Shown here: positions 26,563 through 34,111 of the stretch, in pieces
Layout of the letters: each line of letters starts with the position of its first letter
Numbering within the stretch: the stretch's first letter is position 1
Source: Mesorhizobium hawassense
Lineage (GTDB): Bacteria > Pseudomonadota > Alphaproteobacteria > Rhizobiales > Rhizobiaceae
Length of the DNA stretch: 64,000 nucleotides
Reading direction: 5' to 3'
Assembly: GCF_003289945.1 (NCBI RefSeq)
Contig: NZ_QMBP01000004.1
Coordinates: 310,001 to 374,000, forward strand
Translations under genes and position numbers: made by a program
Notes under the pieces: generated by a model
What the model was told of the DNA's origin: nothing
Seen by the model: the letters and a program-made list of their open reading frames with translations, nothing else
Databases searched by the model: none

Positions 26563-27092
26563 TTCTGAACGTCTTTTGGAATTCTCGCCTTGGGAACCGG
26601 GGCGGCTGGGAAGCCAGCCTTGGGCCTAACCGACCTGTTGTGAAACATGAGGCGGCAATTTTCAATTCGTATTACTAAAGAGGGTCCATATGCTGAAGCC
26701 AGCAGGCTGTGTCTACTCCGTTGCCCGCTTGCCATGTGGTCGGAAAGAACCTGTATCACTTTGCCAATGCGTTGTAGCGGCAAATGCATGCCGTAGGAGC
26801 GATCGCATCGCGCGAACGCGGCTCCATGGAAGGCTGCGGATCTTGGGCGAGCATACACACCGCGAAGTGGGTGTCCTGAGTGAAATTCGCCGCCAGGCAC
26901 CCGTCGCAGACTCGCAACGATGACGTCTTGAACCGCAACATCGGTTTCTTCAAGGTAAGGCAACGACGGACATGGATGTCGTTGATTGCCGATTTTGACC
27001 GGAAGGCTAACAGTACGATGCCACTCATAGATCGACGATTGGGAGCCAGGAACCCGGCGCGCCCGGCAAGACGTCTCGGAGATTTGACGGCG
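26563..27092. other. Intergenic region, no gene seen
   Basis: This 530-bp gap separates the divergent glycosyltransferase operon and the MscS-type gene. Open frames cross it in several frames but none has coding character beyond extension of the flanking genes. It must hold the two divergent promoters; I could not pick out a confident promoter or operator. The last 75 bp may be coding if the channel gene starts at ATG 27018. Confidence 0.5.
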
Positions 27093-29312
27093 ATGTTGGT
27101 CCTGATTGCCAGGTCGCTCGTCCCTGGGGTTGTCGCCCTCTTGTTGGCCGGTCCGGCACAGGCGCAGGCGCCGGCGACCGTCCCGCCCGAAAGGGTCAAA
27201 CAACTGTTCGAGCTTCTCGACGACCCGTCGGTGAAGGCCTGGGTGGCCGAACAACGAAATCAGGGCGCCGGATCAACCGGAGCGCCTGCCGCGGCAGCAG
27301 CGGCTCCGCCGGCCGACGCGTCGTCCGACGCCGTGGCCGCACCAGGCCAGATGAACACGATGGCATCCTCGACGCTCGATCGGATCAAGCATCATATCGA
27401 AAAAATCATGCAGACTTTGCCCCTGCTGCCAGGCCAGTTCGCGCACGTTCGGGCAAACACCATGCAGGATATGTCCAGCAGGGGGTCGGCCGGCATATTC
27501 TTGCTGATCGCGGTGTTCATTGCAGCCGGCGTGGCGCTCACCTGGGCAACGTACAAGCTCACTCGCCCATTTCGTCTTTGGATTATCGCGCAATCGAAGG
27601 ATACGCCCATCGGACGAGCCAAGAAGATTGGCGGACGCGCGCTTTATTCCAGCTTGCTGATCGCCTCGTTCGCATTGGGCAGCGCCGGCGCGTTCATGTT
27701 GTTCGATTGGCCAATGCTCATCCGTGAGATCGTGTTGACATTTCTGATGGCTGCCGTCGCTACGGCGGGTGTGCGCATGTACCTCGCAGCCATGCTCGTC
27801 CCATCCTTCATGAAGGTCGAGAACGCCGTTGAGGTTCGTGCTTTGCCAATCACCAACGAAGCGGCTGACCATTGGTTCTATTGGCTACCCCGGATCGTCG
27901 GCGTCTTTGCCTTCTTCGCCGCCGCGTTCAACCTCCTGCCTGGTCTCGGCATCGATCGGGATGGAATGGTGGTCCTGTCGCTAGGCGCCGATTTCGTAAT
28001 GCTGTTGCTGTTTCTGCTTGCCGTTTGGCGTCGGCCAAGAACGCAGCGGGAAGGCGCGCACCACACGGCGGCGTCATGGATGTTGACGGCCTATTTCGTC
28101 GTTCTGTTCCTGCAGCGGATCGCCGGCCTATATATATTCTTCTGGTTTACCCTCGCCGCATTCTTCCTGCCTTTGGCAATCGTGCTGGCGCAGCGCGGGG
28201 TCAATTTCGTCCTGCGGCCGGGTTCGGAAGATCTCGGCCGGCCGACCATCCCGGCGGTGACCATCGCGGTCATCGATCGCGGAATCCGGATGATCTTGAT
28301 CCTGGCGGCGGCTTACCTGCTCGCGCGCGTCTGGGGCCTGGACATGCAATCCATGCGGGGCAGCGACACGACGACGACCTTGATATTGCGCGGCTTGATC
28401 AATGTCGTGGTCATTGCCCTCGCAGCCGATTTCGGCTGGTCGATCATCAAAGCCTTGATCGAACGAAAGCTGGGCATCGAAGCATCGCACCCGGTGATCA
28501 GCGATGAAGACGTCCCGATCCCCGATCCGCAGCAGGCGCGGCTGCACACGCTGTTGCCGATCATCCAGAACATTCTGCTCGCAGTGATTCTGGTGATGGC
28601 GGTGCTGATGATGCTCGCCTCAATTGGCATCCAGATCGGCCCGCTGATCGCCGGCGCCGGCGTCGTCGGCGTCGCCGTGGGGTTTGGCGCACAAACCATC
28701 GTCAAGGACGTGATCTCAGGCGTGTTTTATCTGCTCGACGATGCTTTTCGTGTCGGCGAATACATTTCATCGGGCAGCTACAGGGGTACGGTGGAGAGCT
28801 TTTCGCTGCGCTCGGTGAAACTGCGCCACCATCGTGGCCCGCTGTTCACGATACCTTTCGGCGAACTCGGGGCGGTCCAGAACCAGAGCCGCGACTGGGT
28901 CACCGACAAATTCAACATCACCGTCGGCTATGACACCGATATCGAGTTCGCCCGCAAGCTGATCAAGCGCATCGGCCTTGAACTGGCGGAGGATCCCGAA
29001 TTCAAACATTGGGTGATCGAACCGATCAAGATGCAGGGCGTACAGGAGTTCGGCGAGTACGGCATCGTCTTGAGGGTCAAGGTCACAACCAGACCGGGAG
29101 GCGCCTTCAGTATGAAAGGCAAATTCTTTCTACGCCTCCGCCAGGCCTTCAAGGAGCAGGGCATCGAACTTCCATTCCCGACCGTCCATGTCCAGGGGCT
29201 GCAGGATCCCCATGGGGCAGAGAATGCACCTTTGGAGATCACACCCGAGTTGCAGATGGCCGTCGCGCAGTCGCACACCAGGCGCAGAAAAAAAGCCAGC
29301 ACGACGGAGTAG
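27093..29312 (+). CDS. Mechanosensitive channel, MscS family (large YbiO/MscM-like)
   Basis: A ~739-aa inner-membrane channel. From ATG 27093 the N-terminus is a signal sequence ending in GPAQAQA, followed by a periplasmic helical region (VKQLFELLDDPSVKAWVAEQ) and about nine or ten membrane segments. The MscS core is clear: the pore helix IAGAGVVGVAVGFGAQTIVKD, then VISGVFYLLDDAFRVGEYI and the beta domain GTVESFSLRSVKLRHHRGP and FTIPFGELG. It opens under membrane tension to release solutes during osmotic downshock. ATG 27018 in the same frame would add 25 charged residues before the signal, which is why I prefer 27093. Confidence 0.88.
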   Translation: MLVLIARSLVPGVVALLLAGPAQAQAPATVPPERVKQLFELLDDPSVKAWVAEQRNQGAGSTGAPAAAAAAPPADASSDAVAAPGQMNTMASSTLDRIKHHIEKIMQTLPLLPGQFAHVRANTMQDMSSRGSAGIFLLIAVFIAAGVALTWATYKLTRPFRLWIIAQSKDTPIGRAKKIGGRALYSSLLIASFALGSAGAFMLFDWPMLIREIVLTFLMAAVATAGVRMYLAAMLVPSFMKVENAVEVRALPITNEAADHWFYWLPRIVGVFAFFAAAFNLLPGLGIDRDGMVVLSLGADFVMLLLFLLAVWRRPRTQREGAHHTAASWMLTAYFVVLFLQRIAGLYIFFWFTLAAFFLPLAIVLAQRGVNFVLRPGSEDLGRPTIPAVTIAVIDRGIRMILILAAAYLLARVWGLDMQSMRGSDTTTTLILRGLINVVVIALAADFGWSIIKALIERKLGIEASHPVISDEDVPIPDPQQARLHTLLPIIQNILLAVILVMAVLMMLASIGIQIGPLIAGAGVVGVAVGFGAQTIVKDVISGVFYLLDDAFRVGEYISSGSYRGTVESFSLRSVKLRHHRGPLFTIPFGELGAVQNQSRDWVTDKFNITVGYDTDIEFARKLIKRIGLELAEDPEFKHWVIEPIKMQGVQEFGEYGIVLRVKVTTRPGGAFSMKGKFFLRLRQAFKEQGIELPFPTVHVQGLQDPHGAENAPLEITPELQMAVAQSHTRRRKKASTTE

Positions 29313-29447
29313 GAAAGCTTAGACACCGGTCGCATTTGTGGACTTTTGCCTTCCAGCGTCGCCTGATCGAACGAGCAATGTCCTACTTCAATTGAACTAC
29401 GCCTCCCATTCAAGCATGTGCTAATAAAAGCATTGCAGGAGGATGCC

Positions 29448-30332
29448 ATGCCGTCCCTGAGGTGGGCTGCTATTGTCGCCCTGGCCGCGACATTCAACAA
29501 TGCGACACCGACAATGGCCGCCGAAGCAGTGGGCCAGGCGGTCGTGATCAAGACTGCCGTTACCGGCGCGACCGGACCGCTGGAAGTCAAGTCGCCCGTG
29601 CATCGGGACGAACGTATCAAGACATCCAATTCCGGGCTTGGCCAATTCGTGTTCCTGGATGGCACCAAGCTGGCGGTGGGATGGGGTTCTTCCGTCGTCA
29701 TCGACAAATACGTCTTCAACGACGACAATTCAGTGAAGAACCTTACCATCCGCGCTGCCAAGGGAACGTTTCGCTGGATAAGTGGAAGCTCGCCTTCCTC
29801 CGCCTACCAGATCGTGACGCCTGCGGGCACGATAGGCGTGCGGGGAACGGCGTTCGATGTCCACATCGCGCCCAACGGCAAAACCGCCGTCGTGCTCCTG
29901 AAAGGATCGGCCCGCTTCTGTGGCGGCGGCGGATGCAGGGAACTGAAGCAGCGCTGCGATTGTGTGGTCGCGTCGCCATCAGGCGCAATGACCGACGTTG
30001 TAAAGGTCAATCGATCTGTGCTCACCGCACTCGGCACCCCGCGGGCATTGCCGTTCCTGACCGGCAGTCAGCAGCTTTCGGGAGGCCTTGCCGCAATCGG
30101 CGGAAATTGCGGGCTCAAGGCCTCCATTGAGAACGAAGGTGCCGCGCTGCCGCAGCGCAAATCTGCGGCACCCGGTCCACCCAGTCCGGGCACGCCCAAT
30201 CCGCCGAGCCCGCCGGACCCGCCACCGCAAGGCGACACGGATGACGGCAACAATGGCCATGGAAACGGCCCGGGTAAGCACGATCCGAGTAATCCTGGAA
30301 AATCCAACGGTCCTGGCCGCGCCAACGGATAG
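29448..30332 (+). CDS. Secreted FecR-domain protein with Pro/Gly-rich tail
   Basis: A 294-aa exported protein. ATG 29448 follows AGGAGG at an ideal distance. A signal peptide ends near TPTMAAEA. The FecR-like beta domain spans about 30-150 (GPLEVKSPVHRDERIKTSNSG, AAKGTFRWISGSSPSSAY, TPAGTIGVRGTAFDV). A cluster of Cys follows (FCGGGGCRELKQRCDC), and the tail is rich in Pro, Gly and Asn. This is not a FecI-system anti-sigma regulator: there is no N-terminal cytoplasmic domain or sigma gene. It converges on a CHASE2-cyclase gene, a pairing I believe recurs in alphaproteobacteria. Confidence 0.8.
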   Translation: MPSLRWAAIVALAATFNNATPTMAAEAVGQAVVIKTAVTGATGPLEVKSPVHRDERIKTSNSGLGQFVFLDGTKLAVGWGSSVVIDKYVFNDDNSVKNLTIRAAKGTFRWISGSSPSSAYQIVTPAGTIGVRGTAFDVHIAPNGKTAVVLLKGSARFCGGGGCRELKQRCDCVVASPSGAMTDVVKVNRSVLTALGTPRALPFLTGSQQLSGGLAAIGGNCGLKASIENEGAALPQRKSAAPGPPSPGTPNPPSPPDPPPQGDTDDGNNGHGNGPGKHDPSNPGKSNGPGRANG

Positions 30333-30401
30333 GGAAAGGGGTGGCAACGGCAAGAGCCACCGAAAGCCGCTCTTTTTCTTGGCGTGTCCGGTATTCGGCG
30401 G

Positions 30402-32606
30402 TCAGGAACCGGAGCCGAATTGTTGCTCCGCATAGCCGGCATCCACTTCCACCGCCGCCCCTGCCCGTTTGGCAAGAAAATCACCCGGTCTGCGCGATAT
30501 CCGGGCATAGAAGTCCTGCAAGCCTGCCGGCAGGCCCGCGGCCTTGGCTTTGGCAGCCGTCACGATCTTTCGGCTGCCCCGGGAGCGCGACTGCAGCGCC
30601 TCGACGAGCTTGCCGTGGAGGAGCCGCAATTCGGCAAAATCCGGCGACGACCCGACATTTTCATCGCCGACGACGGCATTGAGCCTCGTCCTCACCCTCT
30701 TTCCCTTGAGCTCCAGCGATCCCGCTTCGAGCAGGGCCCAGCCCGCCAGCGATCGCACTGTGTCGTCGGACGCGAGGATGTCGAAGTTCACCGCCTTGCA
30801 CGCCGTCTCGATACGCGCTGCGATGTTCACCGCGTCGCCAACGGCGGAATAGTTGAATCGCGACTCCGCACCCATGTTTCCGACGCAGGCGATGCCGGTA
30901 TGGATTCCGATACCGATGCGGATCGTCTGCCCGGCCCCGAATCCGAATGCATCGCTTTCGTTGAGGCGAGCAATCGTCTCGCGCATGGCCAATGCCGCGC
31001 GAACGGCCTTGGCAGGATGATCTGCGACATCGACCGGGGCATTCCAGAAGGCCATGATCGAATCGCCGATGAACTTGTCAAGTGTGCCTTCATTGGCGGT
31101 GACATGACGGCTGAGCGCATCGAGAAGCGTGTTCAGAAATCGCACGACGGCGGTGGGCGGAAGTGTTTCGCTGATCTCGGTGAAGTTTCGCACATCGACG
31201 AACATCACGGTCAGTTCGCGGTCGTCTCCGCCGAGACGAAGCGCGTTGGGCGTGTGCTCGATACGGTAGAGAAGCGATGGCGACAAATATTGGCCGAAGG
31301 CCCGCCGGACCGCGCGCCGCTCCCGGTCAGTCACCAGGAAGCGGAAAGAGGTTGTCGCGAAATGCGTGATCGTGCCCATGACGATCGGCGCAAACGGATC
31401 GAACAGCAGTCCCGCAAGCGAAAAGGCAAGCCATGATGCGACGAGCGCCAGGCCCGTGATCGCCAGGCCGCAGGCGAGCGCAATCGCGGGGCTTACGAAA
31501 ATCGTGAGAATCACGAGGAGGCTGCCCAGCGTCGCGATCGACGCAATTTCCAGCCCGTTTGCCCAGTCGGGCCGCGACAGATAGTGGCCAGACAATATCT
31601 GCTCGACGATCTGCGCGTGGATGGAGACGCCCGGCACGTTCTCACCGAGCGCCGTGACACGAATATCCTGCAGCCCGGCGGCGGAAGTGCCGACAAACAC
31701 GATGCTGCCCTCGATCGCGGCCCTTGTTTCTGGCGAGACGCCGCCGGGCGCGAGCACGTCCTTCGCTGAAACATACCGTTCCGCTCTGTCGGGACTGACA
31801 TAGAGCCAGAGTTCGCCGGCCGAGGTCACCGGGATAACGAAGTCGCCGATCTTGACGGAGGTCATTATGCCCTGCCGATCCGGCGCGCCGGCTATGAGGT
31901 AGGTGGAGGCGCCCTGCGCTACCCTTATGGCTTCAAGGGCAAGATCAGGATAAAGCTGCTCGCCATCGGTCAGAAACAGTGGAGTTGCCCTCACCACCGC
32001 GGTCGATCTGCCCGGATTGAGGCTGATATGTCCGATGCCGGCGGCATTGGCCTCGAGCTGCGGCCGCAGCGGTGTGGCTGCCCCGATATGGGGAGGAGCA
32101 TCGACCGGGCTCTCGCCGGTAAAGGCAATGCCAGCCTTCATTTGCGGCCGATAGTTCCCTTCGTTGGAGATGCCGTAGCCCAGGATAACCGGCTTGCCGG
32201 CGATAGATCGGGCGAAGATTTCGTCGTTGTCGGGCAGACGGTCGAGCAGAGCAGGATCGATGCCTGGCACGTCGCGGACGACACTGCGAGGCGACAGACG
32301 ATCGGGTTCGGCGAAAAGCATGTCGAATGCGATGGCCGCCGCACCAAGCTCCGTCAGTTTCTCGACCAGAGCCGCCACGCGATCCCTGGGCCACGGCCAC
32401 TGCCCGAATTGACGCAATGAAGCCTCGTCGATGTCGACCACGCGGACGGGCACCGACTCGAAGCTGCGAGGTGCCAGCTTTTGATATTGGTCGAACGCCA
32501 CTTCGCGGGCGAGCCTCAACGGCTGCGGGTCACTCGCCCGGACAATGGTAAGCGCGGCTACCAGCGACAAGCCCAGGATGACGCCGGCCAACTGGACGCG
32601 TGTCAT
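30402..32606 (-). CDS. CHASE2-domain adenylate/guanylate cyclase
   Basis: A 734-aa membrane cyclase. After one N-terminal membrane segment comes a periplasmic CHASE2 sensor (VRVVDIDEASLRQFGQWPWPRD, AAIAFDMLFAEPDR, SIVFVGTSAAGLQDIR), then three membrane segments (about 365-425) and the class III catalytic domain with VMFVDVRNFTEIS, FIGDSIMAFWNAP, GIGIHTGIACVGNMG and NYSAVGDAVNIAARIE. Metal Asp residues are present, so it should make cAMP in response to an external signal. A C-terminal extension of about 100 residues follows the catalytic domain. It is convergent with the FecR-domain gene, 69 bp apart. Confidence 0.9.
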   Translation of the reverse strand: MTRVQLAGVILGLSLVAALTIVRASDPQPLRLAREVAFDQYQKLAPRSFESVPVRVVDIDEASLRQFGQWPWPRDRVAALVEKLTELGAAAIAFDMLFAEPDRLSPRSVVRDVPGIDPALLDRLPDNDEIFARSIAGKPVILGYGISNEGNYRPQMKAGIAFTGESPVDAPPHIGAATPLRPQLEANAAGIGHISLNPGRSTAVVRATPLFLTDGEQLYPDLALEAIRVAQGASTYLIAGAPDRQGIMTSVKIGDFVIPVTSAGELWLYVSPDRAERYVSAKDVLAPGGVSPETRAAIEGSIVFVGTSAAGLQDIRVTALGENVPGVSIHAQIVEQILSGHYLSRPDWANGLEIASIATLGSLLVILTIFVSPAIALACGLAITGLALVASWLAFSLAGLLFDPFAPIVMGTITHFATTSFRFLVTDRERRAVRRAFGQYLSPSLLYRIEHTPNALRLGGDDRELTVMFVDVRNFTEISETLPPTAVVRFLNTLLDALSRHVTANEGTLDKFIGDSIMAFWNAPVDVADHPAKAVRAALAMRETIARLNESDAFGFGAGQTIRIGIGIHTGIACVGNMGAESRFNYSAVGDAVNIAARIETACKAVNFDILASDDTVRSLAGWALLEAGSLELKGKRVRTRLNAVVGDENVGSSPDFAELRLLHGKLVEALQSRSRGSRKIVTAAKAKAAGLPAGLQDFYARISRRPGDFLAKRAGAAVEVDAGYAEQQFGSGS

Positions 32607-32900
32607 GACTTCTGCACCTGTGGCTGTGCCGCGTATCCTTCCTGCATGGTCCCGCCCCGGGAAGTGGCTTTCCGAGCCTCAGGGCTAGGCTGCATTGTTC
32701 CCGGCTAATGTGCAATCGCCAACCTTACCGCCCAACGGAATACCGCGGCTCAAGCGCTGGCACGATCAGCCGCTGAGGCGTGCACGAAAAGGTGCAGCCA
32801 CCCTATCGCCCTCGCATTACGCAAGTCCGGCGTCTCTCGCGAGATAGCGCGGAAGGTCCCGCTGGATTGTTGGCCCGCCATTGCAGTTGCCGCCAAACGG
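32607..32900. other. Intergenic region upstream of the sugar transporter promoter
   Basis: No gene is seen in this stretch between the CHASE2-cyclase start and the transporter promoter. Open frames crossing it are short and lack ribosome sites. The functional elements of this gap lie in its right part and are listed separately (promoter/operator 32902-32929, hairpins 32943-33007). Confidence 0.4.
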
Positions 32901-32901
32901 C

Positions 32902-32929
32902 TTGCCAACAAGAGGTATACTGGTATAAC
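32902..32929 (+). promoter_or_regulatory. Predicted promoter overlapped by NanR-type operator, site 1
   Basis: TTGCCA (32902-32907) and TATAAC (32924-32929) are spaced by 16 bp. Overlapping them are two direct GGTATA repeats, 32914-32919 and 32922-32927, two bases apart. E. coli NanR binds tandem GGTATA repeats, and the GntR/FCD regulator of this cluster is NanR-like. The core CTGGTATAAC recurs as CTGGTATRAY at three other promoters of the cluster. Confidence 0.7.
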
Positions 32930-32942
32930 ATGTGGATGGTAT

Positions 32943-33007
32943 GGTGTCTTGGGGAGAGACATCCTAAGAAAATGCAAGCATGCCGACCATGTTGGTCGGC
33001 GTTTTTT
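32943..33007 (+). terminator. Leader hairpins with a rho-independent-type terminator before the binding-protein gene
   Basis: A 7-bp hairpin (GGTGTCT 32943-32949 with AGACATC 32957-32963) is followed by GCCGACCA (32982-32989), loop TGT, TGGTCGGC (32993-33000) and six T (33002-33007). The terminator lies only a few bases before the ribosome-binding site GGGAGGA and downstream of the predicted promoter, so it would attenuate the operon rather than end an upstream one. Confidence 0.6.
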
Positions 33008-33021
33008 GGGAGGAAACACCG

Positions 33022-34044
33022 ATGAAGTTTGCAATCGTGGCGGCGCTCGCGGGCGCCGCGCTGGGGAGCGTTTCGGTTATGCCGGCGATGGCGTCCTCGG
33101 ATAAGCCGGTCATCGCGCTCGCCAATGCCTATTACGGCAACACCTGGCGCCACCAGATGGTGGAAGCGTTCGAGGCCTCTGCCAAGGAGGCGAAGGCCGC
33201 CGGCCAGATCGCCGACTATATCGTCATGAACGGCGACGGTTCGGTCGCCCAGCAGAACAGCCAGATCGCCGAGCTGATCCTGAAGAAGGTCGACGTGCTC
33301 GCGGTAGACGCCGCTTCGGAAACCGCGGTCAACGGCGTCATCGAGAAGGCCTGTAAGGCCGGCATCATCGTCATCTCCTTCGATTCCGTCGCCTCGGCGC
33401 CGTGCAACTACCAGCTCAATTTCGATTTCAAGGGTTATAAGGCCACCCAGGCGGAGGCCGTCTTCAAGATGCTCGGCGGCAAGGGCAACGTCATCCAGGT
33501 GCGCGGTGTGAAAGGCTCGGCGCCGGACAACGATATGTTCAACGCCCAGCAGTCCGTGCTGGCCAAATATCCCGACATCAAGGTGGTCGCGACCGTCTAC
33601 GGCCAGGCGACCGCCTCGGTGGCGCAGGCGGCGATCGCCAACGTTCTGCCCTCGCTGCCGCATGTCGATGCCGTGCTCGGCCAGGGCGGCAGCGACGATG
33701 TCGGCATCGCCCAGGCCTTCGTCCAGTATGGCGGCGACTATGCCGGCAAAATGCCGGTCATCGAAGGCGGCGGCGGCACCGATTTCGTCAAATGGTGGGC
33801 CGACGAGAACGCCAAGAACGGCTATCAGACCGTGTCGATGAACACCACGCCGGGCATCGGCGGCGCCGCCTTCTGGCTCGGGCTGTCGCTGCTCAAGGGC
33901 GCCAAGGCGCCTAAGCTGATGATCATGCCGGTGGCGACGGTCGACGCCGGCAACCTCAAGGACTACGCCAAGCTGCCGGGCGGCCAGATCATCAGCCCGA
34001 GCTACTCGCTGGACTGGGTCAAGCAGAACCTGCTCAGCAAGTGA
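33022..34044 (+). CDS. Periplasmic sugar-binding protein of ABC transporter 1 (RbsB/Peripla_BP_4 type)
   Basis: A 340-aa periplasmic protein. ATG 33022 follows GGGAGGA. A signal peptide ends near PAMASSDK. The mature part has the two-lobe ribose-binding-type fold: VIALANAYYGNTWRHQMVEAFEASA, DVLAVDAASETAVNGVIEKACKAGI, IQVRGVKGSAPDND and HVDAVLGQGGSDDVGIAQAF. It would capture a sugar for the fused ATPase-permease encoded next. The cluster context points to apiose or a related branched sugar or acid. The operator and attenuator-like hairpin upstream suggest control by both a repressor and the leader. Confidence 0.85.
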   Translation: MKFAIVAALAGAALGSVSVMPAMASSDKPVIALANAYYGNTWRHQMVEAFEASAKEAKAAGQIADYIVMNGDGSVAQQNSQIAELILKKVDVLAVDAASETAVNGVIEKACKAGIIVISFDSVASAPCNYQLNFDFKGYKATQAEAVFKMLGGKGNVIQVRGVKGSAPDNDMFNAQQSVLAKYPDIKVVATVYGQATASVAQAAIANVLPSLPHVDAVLGQGGSDDVGIAQAFVQYGGDYAGKMPVIEGGGGTDFVKWWADENAKNGYQTVSMNTTPGIGGAAFWLGLSLLKGAKAPKLMIMPVATVDAGNLKDYAKLPGGQIISPSYSLDWVKQNLLSK

Positions 34045-34111
34045 CCGTTCAGGGATCGGGCGCTGCCGCACGGCCGCGCCCGATCCTTGTCCGCGCAGAA
34101 CCGGAGGACGA

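Noticed and set aside
29448..30332. FecR-type iron regulator of a FecI sigma system
   Set aside because: It has a signal peptide at the very N-terminus, no cytoplasmic anti-sigma part and no sigma factor or TonB receptor gene nearby.
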